The notes beneath the pieces are model-generated. The model saw only the letters and a list, made by a program, of their open reading frames with translations, ran no database searches and was not told the origin of the DNA. Below, piece after piece: positions 1-5,001 of a DNA stretch of 5,001 bases. Positions within the stretch are counted from its first letter, which is position 1; every line of letters starts with the position of its first letter. This DNA is from CAYXBG01 sp964463145 (GTDB taxonomy: Bacteria > Acidobacteriota > UBA6911 > RPQK01 > CBDAPI01), in the NCBI GenBank assembly GCA_964463145.1, contig CAYXBG010000113.1:1-5001 (forward strand). Reading direction: 5' to 3'. Position numbers and translations under genes: made by a program.

Positions 1-1
1 G

Positions 2-694
2 CACCAAAAGAGAAAATCTGGATGGTCGGATATGGAATTCATGCTTCGGGACTGGGTAAATTGGCAATGGCTATCCGGAGACCATATTGTTGAACAGCAT
101 ATCCATAATATAGATGTAATCAATTGGTTCACCGGAACTCATCCAGTAAAAGCTCTTGGCATGGGCGGTCGGATGCGCCGTGTCACAGGAGACCAGTTTG
201 ACTTCTTTGATGTTGATTTTGAATTCGATAACAGCCTACATTTACACAGTATGTGTAGACAGATAGATGGTTGTGATGGAAATGTCTCTGAGTTTATTGT
301 TGGCACCCAAGGATCAAGCAACTGCCAAGATTCAATCTACGACCTCGAAGGGAACGTTATCTGGACCTACGAAAGTCCTAATCAAGGGAAAGAAAAGGAT
401 GACTCTTGGAACATTCACTATGCTAAGTATCATGGAGACATCACCCCCTACGTGCAAGAGCATATAGATCTAGTAACAGCCATCCGTTCTGGAACTCATA
501 TAAACGAAGCTCATCAAACTGCCATTTCAACAATGGTCTCCATTATGGGGAGAATCTCAGCATACTCTGGCAAGGAAGTTACCTGGGAAGAACTAATGCA
601 GTCTGATCTGCGGCTAGGACCAGAAACGTATGCCATGGGGAAGGTAGCTATTCCGGCCTCCGCCCCAGTAGCCGGACAGCCAAAGACCAGCTAA
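2..694 (+). CDS. Gfo/Idh/MocA-family NAD(P)-dependent oxidoreductase, C-terminal part (5' end outside window)
   Basis: The frame is open from base 2 to a TAA stop at 692-694 and gives 230 residues; the start codon and the N-terminal Rossmann NAD(P)-binding fold lie upstream of the window. The visible part is the C-terminal alpha/beta substrate-binding domain. Its signature is GDHIVEQHIHNIDVINW at visible residues 26-42. It aligns with the usual DxGxH(D/N)xD active-site stretch of the family, with Glu31 in the place of the common Asp and His35 as the likely catalytic histidine. The following HPVKALGMGGR is typical of the subfamily found in environmental bacteria that carry many paralogues. Family members oxidise or reduce sugars, inositols and related polyols; the substrate cannot be told here. 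The methionine at base 32 is internal, since the preceding residues (GWSDMEF) already fit the family. No terminator is seen between this gene and the small gene downstream, so the two may share a transcript. The family call is firm; the substrate is unknown. Confidence 0.93.
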   Translation, partial: HQKRKSGWSDMEFMLRDWVNWQWLSGDHIVEQHIHNIDVINWFTGTHPVKALGMGGRMRRVTGDQFDFFDVDFEFDNSLHLHSMCRQIDGCDGNVSEFIVGTQGSSNCQDSIYDLEGNVIWTYESPNQGKEKDDSWNIHYAKYHGDITPYVQEHIDLVTAIRSGTHINEAHQTAISTMVSIMGRISAYSGKEVTWEELMQSDLRLGPETYAMGKVAIPASAPVAGQPKTS

Positions 695-743
695 TCAATA
701 CCGAGAAGCCTGCAGATAATTCACTTGAAATGAGGTTGTGTTG

Positions 744-1013
744 ATGGACTCCCCAGAGTTATTTGCCGAGTTCAAATCCTTACTGACCCAATTGGGCATA
801 GACCTCCGAGTCGAAAAAGGAAACTTTAAAGGGGGAATGTGCCGAGTGGGAGACAGCTGGGTTTGCCTCCTTAATGGGAATACTTCTCTTCCCGCTCGCC
901 TCAAGCTTCTAGATCAATTACTTGCCGAGATGGACCTCTCATCACTTTTTGTCCTTCCCGCTGTTAGAGATCGCATAGGACAAAAAGATAATGAAAAAAT
1001 GTCCCTGACCTAA
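744..1013 (+). CDS. Small conserved-looking protein of unknown function (89 aa)
   Basis: An 89-residue reading frame ends at a TAA at 1011-1013. Three consecutive in-frame codons could start it: GTG at 738, TTG at 741 and ATG at 744. A Shine-Dalgarno-like TGAGG at 731-735 lies 8 bases before the ATG but only 2 before the GTG, so ATG 744 is preferred. The product is soluble, with no signal peptide or membrane segment. It starts with an amphipathic helix (SPELFAEFKSLLTQLGI), continues with a probable beta portion containing FKGGMCRVGDSWVCLLN, and ends with two helices (ARLKLLDQLLAEMDLSSLF, then VLPAVRDRI). The order LGI-LRVEKG-F-GG-CRV, then LN, then D-L-S-F-V-LPAVR resembles small uncharacterised proteins I associate with Bacteroidota and Acidobacteriota, from memory only. 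It has two cysteines (in MCRV and WVCLL) but no recognisable metal site. It follows the oxidoreductase by 49 bases on the same strand and converges with the receptor gene. It looks like a real gene; the function is not recognised. Confidence 0.72.
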   Translation: MDSPELFAEFKSLLTQLGIDLRVEKGNFKGGMCRVGDSWVCLLNGNTSLPARLKLLDQLLAEMDLSSLFVLPAVRDRIGQKDNEKMSLT

Positions 1014-1024
1014 CAGGATGAAGT

Positions 1025-1052
1025 CTGGCCAGTTCTGAAAATTCTCAGAATT
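1025..1052. terminator. Possible weak hairpin between convergent genes
   Basis: In the 31-base gap between two convergent stop codons, TTCTGA (1033-1038) and TCAGAA (1045-1050) form a 6-bp inverted repeat with a 6-base loop. An A-T pair at 1031/1052 could extend it across a G-T wobble. The right arm contains the receptor's stop codon (TGA, bases 1045-1047 read on the minus strand). The perfect palindrome CTGGCCAG sits beside it at 1025-1032. On the plus strand the stem is followed by TTTGTGT, a poor U-tract; on the minus strand there is no T-tract. The stem is AT-rich and weak, so this could be a modest bidirectional terminator or chance. Confidence 0.25.
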
Positions 1053-3723
1053 TGTGTAAATGCACACCCATGGTCAGCGAGCGCCCCCGAGCAGGAGCAA
1101 ATTGGAACTGTTCTCTATAGAATTTATTACTCAAGTTCTCTAGTGCAAAGGAGAGACCCCAACGGTAAGATTCTCGATTCCAGTTTACCCCCCATCCCAA
1201 TCGATGAACAGTAAAGCCATACAAGGAAAAAAGATCCTGTGCGATTAGAAAAGGTGATGTACTTAGAGTTCTAGCAACACGCGACACTTCCGTCTGCATC
1301 CTATTAGAATAATCCATCCAGTAACGCTGCTTACTATCCATTACCCGCAATCCACTCATCAGTTTGAAAGGTGTAATATTGTCTTGTGGGGTTCCATCTA
1401 AGGCTTCTCCACTCAAGGGGTTAGTACCTTCTAATATCTGTCCTTGATGGAAAGAGAAGTTAGCCCAGGGGGTAATCACTAATCTTCCCAATTGCAAAGG
1501 ACGTTCCAGGAAACCTTCAAATCCCTGAATTCTAACTTTCGAAAAATTTATTGCCTGAGAGATCGAATCCTGACCTCCATGCCCGGAAACAAAAGCGACG
1601 ATCTCAGTCGAGATAAAACCCTTATACGCATTATTGAAATAAGTAAAGTGCGCTGTCCCTTTCTCCGTGTGGATCCTGACACCAAAATCAAGATTATCTC
1701 CAGTTTCTGGACCCACTAATATATTCGGGACTATACTGCCTACTGTTGCCTCACCCGCGAATAACAGCTCCTCTAAGTTAGGGTGTCTATAACTGCGAGC
1801 GTAGTGAGCCACTAGGCTAAATGTCTCTTTAGGCTTCACCACCAAACCTATATCTCCAGTGTACGCAGTACGAGAAATTGTCTCACCATTAAGATTGGGC
1901 AAAGAAATAGGGTTTATTGCCGGACTAGCTCCATCTACCAGACTAGCTATTTCGTAACCCGGTGTAGCTTCAGCCTGCACTTCATAGCCGTCAATTCTAA
2001 AGCTACCGCTTAACCGCACCCAGCGATTAATATGCCATTCATCCTGCACAAACACTCCTAGATCTCGGAGACTGGACTCTGGAACACGCACAGGAGTCGC
2101 TATTGAAGGTGGGCCCAAAGGGATTGGAGGATGAGAGGATATTATCGGCCCATACACGCCCGGTGCTATAAATCCCATATCCGCACTACCTATAAGATTC
2201 GTTTGAGTTACTGTATATCGTCCGTCCTTACTCGAATCCTTGTAAGCTGTCACTCCTGCAGTCAAGACATTTTGCGGAGCTAAGACAAAAGTACCCTGAA
2301 CCTCAAAACTAGTAGTATCAACATTTTGTTCAGTATCGCTCCTAATCTGAAGTTGCATGACCTTTACCGGCCAGAATCTGGAACTTGGTGATGGAAATTG
2401 GACCGGGAATTCGTTCCGAAGAAGTCGTTGTGATTTTTGATGAAAGAAACTAAGAGACAACCCCGCAAACCAGTCATTTATCTGCTGGATCTGGTATCGA
2501 CCCGAAATCTTGTCAAACTTGCTATGAGGCAATGAAATGGATTGAAAAAAGAAAGGTTTCCGAAAATCTGGGAAGCCCACATTAGCGACCCTAGATTTAA
2601 TATATCGCCCACTAAAGGTTTGTTTATCAGAAAGGACTACCACACCCCCCAAATTCAAATTACCACCATGAGCTTGAGAATTGGGGATTTCTGCACTCGT
2701 CCTAGTGAAAGGCTCATTAAAGGGGTCTGGAAAAGATTTAAAACCAGGTACTAGTTGCCCAATCGTGTATTTACGGCTCAGAACACCCGTCTGATGCAGA
2801 GAAAGGCTATCTTCCTTGAAGCCTGAGCCAGCTTTATAGTTACCAAAACGCTCCATTGACCCTATCAGTTTAAAGGCGAAATTACGGCCTGAAACCCCTA
2901 ATGTAGCCGTACCCCTCCGACCCTTCCCATTTGAACTAAAAAATCCGTCCAGACCTCCATTCAAACGGAAGCTAGGTGTTGGCCTTGGTTGGCGGGTCCT
3001 AATATTGATAGCGCCTGCCAGGGCATCTGAGCCATAGAGAGAAGTTCCTGTACCGCTCACTATTTCAATATTCTCTATAGTATTGGGATTGATTATTCCC
3101 GGTTCCACGCCCGCTCTATCAGTAGCGACTCTAGCATTATTAAGTCTCTGCCCGTCGACCAAAAGTAAAACACGACTTGAGTCCAAACCCCGGAGACGAG
3201 GTCTTATTTGGTATGGACCAGAACCTACAACCGTGACTCCAATAGCAGAAGAAATCGCTTCTCCTGTACTAGCGGGATTAGCCCGTTCTAGGAACTCTGC
3301 GTCCAGTTGTTGGGTAGGGACAGGTATAGTAGATGGATCCCTTTTACCTCGTGCAGCTGTCACCGAGATTTCTGAATCCATCGTCCCAACCGAGAGGATG
3401 AAGTCTGCTTCGTAGAGTCCTTCTTGATTCTCCAGGACTATATTCCTAGAAACGTCTGAAAAGCCTTCCATTTGGACCGTAATACGATAAATTCCCACCA
3501 CCTGATCGGGGAATCCGTAGCGTCCGGTTTTATCTGTATAAGCGTCTTTCTCTAAACCACTCGAAACGTGCAGAAGATTAACCTGCACACCTAAAACAAC
3601 GCCACCAGATGAATCAGTTATGACTCCTTCTACGCGAGCTGCATAAATGGAAGACGTCAACAATACCCAACATGTCAAACATATGCCTAAACAGCTTGAT
3701 TTCCCTGCAAATAAACTAATCAC
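1045..3723 (-). CDS. TonB-dependent outer membrane receptor with N-terminal carboxypeptidase-regulatory-like domain
   Basis: A complete 892-residue outer membrane receptor for energised uptake driven by the TonB-ExbB-ExbD complex. Residues 1-28 form a Sec signal peptide with a hydrophobic core and probable cleavage after SSIYA or SIYAA. Residues about 30-112 are a carboxypeptidase-regulatory-like beta-sandwich (VEGVITDSSGGVVLGVQV, then TDKTGRYGF). A TonB-box-like stretch, SEISVTA, is at 117-123. The plug domain spans about 130-245 and has classic motifs: RPRLRGLDSSRVLLLVDGQR and, near its end, SLYGSDALAGAINIRTR. The rest is a 22-strand-type barrel with YRHPNLEELLF (645-655), PNILVGPETGDN (666-677) and a C-terminal strand ending in phenylalanine. 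YRHPNL followed by the PN-L-PE segment recalls the FRAP/NPNL region of haem and cobalamin-type receptors, but these motifs are widely shared and the ligand is unknown. Translation starts at GTG 3723-3721; no in-frame ATG occurs before residue 85, and the GTG start preserves the signal peptide. An AAGG-type ribosome site lies about 10 bases upstream. There is no adjacent substrate-specific gene. Confidence 0.95.
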   Translation of the reverse strand: MISLFAGKSSCLGICLTCWVLLTSSIYAARVEGVITDSSGGVVLGVQVNLLHVSSGLEKDAYTDKTGRYGFPDQVVGIYRITVQMEGFSDVSRNIVLENQEGLYEADFILSVGTMDSEISVTAARGKRDPSTIPVPTQQLDAEFLERANPASTGEAISSAIGVTVVGSGPYQIRPRLRGLDSSRVLLLVDGQRLNNARVATDRAGVEPGIINPNTIENIEIVSGTGTSLYGSDALAGAINIRTRQPRPTPSFRLNGGLDGFFSSNGKGRRGTATLGVSGRNFAFKLIGSMERFGNYKAGSGFKEDSLSLHQTGVLSRKYTIGQLVPGFKSFPDPFNEPFTRTSAEIPNSQAHGGNLNLGGVVVLSDKQTFSGRYIKSRVANVGFPDFRKPFFFQSISLPHSKFDKISGRYQIQQINDWFAGLSLSFFHQKSQRLLRNEFPVQFPSPSSRFWPVKVMQLQIRSDTEQNVDTTSFEVQGTFVLAPQNVLTAGVTAYKDSSKDGRYTVTQTNLIGSADMGFIAPGVYGPIISSHPPIPLGPPSIATPVRVPESSLRDLGVFVQDEWHINRWVRLSGSFRIDGYEVQAEATPGYEIASLVDGASPAINPISLPNLNGETISRTAYTGDIGLVVKPKETFSLVAHYARSYRHPNLEELLFAGEATVGSIVPNILVGPETGDNLDFGVRIHTEKGTAHFTYFNNAYKGFISTEIVAFVSGHGGQDSISQAINFSKVRIQGFEGFLERPLQLGRLVITPWANFSFHQGQILEGTNPLSGEALDGTPQDNITPFKLMSGLRVMDSKQRYWMDYSNRMQTEVSRVARTLSTSPFLIAQDLFSLYGFTVHRLGWGVNWNRESYRWGLSFALENLSNKFYREQFQFAPARGRSLTMGVHLHKF

Positions 3724-3773
3724 AATAGTTGACCTTTTTCTTAGAAATATTCATGACCTAAACCTGAGCAGGG

Positions 3774-3804
3774 CGAAACTAGCAAATTCTGTAAAATAAG
3801 CAAA
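3774..3804 (-). promoter_or_regulatory. Candidate promoter for the receptor gene, Bacteroidota-like pattern
   Basis: Read on the minus strand, TTTG (bases 3804-3801) is followed after exactly 19 bases by TAGTTTCG (3781-3774). This is one mismatch from the TAnnTTTG element with upstream TTTG/TTG described for Bacteroidota. Transcription would start near 3767 and leave a leader of about 45 bases before the GTG start. No convincing sigma70-type -35/-10 pair was found on this strand. The region is AT-rich, so a chance match is quite possible, and the organism is not known to belong to that phylum. Confidence 0.22.
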
Positions 3805-3855
3805 CAATAATCGAAAATAACAAGAAAAATAGTGTAGAAAGTTAACAAAATTCAA

Positions 3856-3861
3856 TATAAT
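3856..3861 (+). promoter_or_regulatory. Consensus -10 box (TATAAT) just upstream of the regulator start
   Basis: A perfect TATAAT is present with its last base 10 bases before the ATG at 3872. A sigma70-type start point about 7 bases downstream would fall at roughly 3868-3872, on or next to the start codon. No Shine-Dalgarno sequence occurs between the box and the ATG, which fits a leaderless transcript. The -35 position is weak: TGTAGA at 3833-3838, with 17-base spacing, matches TTGACA at three of six bases. The A-tracts upstream may compensate. Confidence 0.45.
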
Positions 3862-3871
3862 TAGACTGATC

Positions 3872-4486
3872 ATGAGCATACTCCTAAAGCTAAGCGAAGC
3901 TGCTCAAATTTTGGGTGTCCATCCGAGAACTCTGCGCAACTGGTCCGATCGGGGACACATCCCCTATCTACAAACCCCCGGTGGCCATCGGCGCTTCCGG
4001 AAAAACGACTTACAGAATTTCGTACGGAAAATTGAGCATGGAGGAAACCAAAATCGAGGCTTGATGAAGGCCGCTCGCACAGCAGTTAAACAGGCTATCG
4101 AACGCCCCAAAGAAAACTCTTCCTACCATCTTCCACCAGCCCTAGAGAAACTTACAGATTCTCAACGCGGAGAAATGAAAAGCATCGGCCGTAAGCTTGT
4201 CGGGCTCGTAATGCAATACGTACAAGAAGGAACTCCCAACATCCTCAAGCAGGGTAAGGAAGAAGGAAAATCCTACGGTCACTTGATATCGAAAGCAAAT
4301 CTTTCTGTAGCTGAGAGCGTAGCCACCTTTCATTTTTTCCGGGATCCTATTATGAAGGTCGCCCTTAAATCCACTCAACGAGATGACAGTAATTATCTTT
4401 CGCAATCACAAGCCTATGAGAGATTGCACCGATTTTTCAGTGCAGTGGAATTAGGAATAATCACAACATTAGAGACCTCGAAATAA
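3872..4486 (+). CDS. MerR/excisionase-type HTH DNA-binding protein with RsbRD-like C-terminal sensor domain
   Basis: A complete 204-residue protein. Residues 5-51 form a winged helix-turn-helix of the MerR/excisionase type: KLSEAAQILGVHPRTLRNW, then the wing TPGGHRRFRKNDL at 35-47. The DNA-binding call is strong. A charged linker (about 52-95) leads to an all-helical domain (98-202). In it, GKSYGHLISKANLSVAESV followed by ATFHFFRDPIM (132-161) resembles the pattern of RsbRD-type N-terminal domains and related bundles found in stress-signalling proteins and some histidine kinases. That second assignment is from pattern memory and is weaker. There are no cysteines, which argues against a thiol- or metal-sensing MerR, and the usual long MerR dimerisation coiled coil is not obvious. 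It is likely a cytoplasmic transcription regulator whose C-terminal domain senses a signal or binds a partner. The ATG at 3872 has no clear ribosome site but lies 10 bases after a perfect TATAAT. It is followed 10 bases later by a membrane protein gene, probably co-transcribed, and diverges from the receptor gene. Confidence 0.85.
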   Translation: MSILLKLSEAAQILGVHPRTLRNWSDRGHIPYLQTPGGHRRFRKNDLQNFVRKIEHGGNQNRGLMKAARTAVKQAIERPKENSSYHLPPALEKLTDSQRGEMKSIGRKLVGLVMQYVQEGTPNILKQGKEEGKSYGHLISKANLSVAESVATFHFFRDPIMKVALKSTQRDDSNYLSQSQAYERLHRFFSAVELGIITTLETSK

Positions 4487-4496
4487 GCACCAACTC

Positions 4497-5001
4497 ATGC
4501 AGGCATTCATTCCACAAAACCTCTCCATAGTTCATTATTTTCCGGTATTAACCACTCTCATCTCTGCACTCTTCTGCTTAGTCCTGTTACGACGTCATCA
4601 GAAACGCGGAGGAACACACCATCTCTGGTGGGCTCTCGGGATCTTTGCATATGGAAGCGGTACTGCATTGGAGAGCTGTATCACACTCCTTGGTAACTCG
4701 ATATTCCTAACTAAGGCTTGGTATGTTGCTGGAGCATTGTGGGGTGGCTACCCCCTCGCTCAAGGATCTGTCTATTTTCATCTAAAAAGAAAAACAGCTC
4801 ATTTTCTAACGCTCACCTCTTTGCCCGTCCTAATTGTACTTTCCATGCTGGTCTTCGCTTCTCCAGTCCAGCCTCAGCTAATGGAAACATTTCGTCCATC
4901 TGGTGACATTCTAGAATGGCAATGGATTCGGATTTTCACTCCTTTTGTCAATTTTTATGCAGTTATTTTCTTGATAGGCACAGCTGCATGGAGTGCTTGG
5001 A
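4497..5001 (+). CDS. Multi-pass integral membrane protein of unknown function (3' end outside window)
   Basis: From ATG 4497 the frame stays open to the window edge and gives 168 residues with no stop. It is the first possible start, since the frame is closed upstream by a TAG at 4470-4472. Five hydrophobic segments are visible at about residues 11-31, 43-63, 73-95, 102-122 and 145-165. A basic loop, LRRHQKRGG, follows the first, so that loop is probably cytoplasmic and the N-terminus outside. Recognisable stretches are HHLWWALGIFAYGSGTALE (41-59), AWYVAGALWGGYPLAQGSVY (74-93) and FRPSGDILEWQWIRIFTPFVN (within 132-152). These resemble uncharacterised membrane proteins and, loosely, the 7TM sensory segments of some histidine kinases; the missing end decides whether an enzymatic domain follows. 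The segments alternate with short loops, and there are no transporter signature motifs. It lies 10 bases after the HTH regulator and has no good Shine-Dalgarno site, so translational coupling is likely. The gene is certain as a coding region by its length and composition; the function is unknown. Confidence 0.82.
   Translation, partial: MQAFIPQNLSIVHYFPVLTTLISALFCLVLLRRHQKRGGTHHLWWALGIFAYGSGTALESCITLLGNSIFLTKAWYVAGALWGGYPLAQGSVYFHLKRKTAHFLTLTSLPVLIVLSMLVFASPVQPQLMETFRPSGDILEWQWIRIFTPFVNFYAVIFLIGTAAWSAW

Larger units (their letters stand above)
3724..3871. promoter_or_regulatory. AT-rich divergent intergenic region with spaced A-tracts
   Basis: This 148-base region separates the starts of the receptor (minus strand) and the HTH regulator (plus strand), so it should hold both promoters. 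From about 3776 to 3850 the plus strand carries short runs of A centred near 3777, 3785, 3794, 3803, 3815, 3827, 3839 and 3848. The intervals are 8 to 12.5 bases and average close to one helical turn. Such phasing can bend DNA or act as an upstream promoter element. A small inverted repeat, CCTG-AG-CAGG, is at 3763-3772 and the palindrome GTTAAC is at 3841-3846. I found no long dyad of the kind usually bound by classical MerR regulators. Confidence 0.6.

Noticed and set aside
695..904. A 69-codon frame on the minus strand covering the start of the small gene
   Set aside because: The plus-strand frame has a ribosome site and a coherent protein; the minus-strand frame has neither.
3083..3415. 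A 110-codon open frame on the plus strand inside the receptor gene
   Set aside because: It is antisense to the plug-domain coding sequence, whose family motifs are clear, and its translation shows no domain or ribosome site.
3724..3871. A classical MerR operator (long dyad between -35 and -10)
   Set aside because: Only short palindromes (GTTAAC, TGATCA, CCTG-AG-CAGG) were found and none sits in a long promoter spacer as expected.
3872..4021. Phage excisionase role for the HTH protein
   Set aside because: The HTH resembles excisionases, but the protein is longer, has a sensor-like C-terminal domain, and no integrase, attachment site or phage gene is nearby.
4142..4405. An 87-codon minus-strand frame within the HTH regulator
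   Set aside because: It is the reverse of a well-supported coding region and has no recognisable features.
4718..4906. A 62-codon plus-strand frame near the right edge
   Set aside because: It lies in another frame of the membrane protein, whose reading frame is open from 4497 to the edge with regular hydrophobic segments.
1..5001. Transfer RNA, ribosomal RNA, CRISPR arrays or insertion sequences
   Set aside because: No cloverleaf, rRNA stretch, spaced repeat array or transposase was seen; almost all the window is protein-coding.

Overview
The window reads as ordinary chromosomal DNA of an AT-leaning Gram-negative bacterium. The clearest sign of an outer membrane is a complete TonB-dependent receptor with a Sec-type signal peptide. 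The phylum cannot be fixed from this sequence. The mix of a GDHIVEQH-type Gfo/Idh/MocA oxidoreductase, a receptor with an N-terminal carboxypeptidase-regulatory-like domain, and a helix-turn-helix regulator next to a multi-pass membrane protein reminds me most of Acidobacteriota or a related environmental lineage. That is an impression, not a demonstration.

Layout: (1) 2-694, plus strand, the C-terminal 230 residues of a Gfo/Idh/MocA-family oxidoreductase whose start lies outside the window. (2) 744-1013, plus strand, a small conserved-looking protein of 89 residues with no recognised function, about 50 bases after the oxidoreductase and possibly co-transcribed with it. (3) 1045-3723, minus strand, an 892-residue TonB-dependent receptor, convergent with the small gene and separated from it by only 31 bases. 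(4) 3724-3871, an AT-rich divergent intergenic region with A-tracts spaced at roughly helical intervals and a perfect TATAAT close to the next start. (5) 3872-4486, plus strand, a MerR/excisionase-type DNA-binding protein with an all-helical C-terminal domain that resembles the N-terminal domain of RsbRD-type stress sensors. (6) 4497-5001, plus strand, a multi-pass membrane protein that runs off the window, 10 bases after the regulator.

How the parts may work together: the oxidoreductase and the small gene form one plus-strand block, and the receptor is transcribed towards them. The regulator and membrane protein form a tight plus-strand pair that diverges from the receptor. The most distinctive unit is this pair: a DNA-binding domain joined directly to a sensor-like helical domain, followed at once by a membrane protein. 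It could be a compact signalling module, and the shared divergent region makes the receptor a candidate target. The sequence gives no direct proof of either idea. I found no RNA genes, CRISPR arrays, insertion sequences or phage genes.
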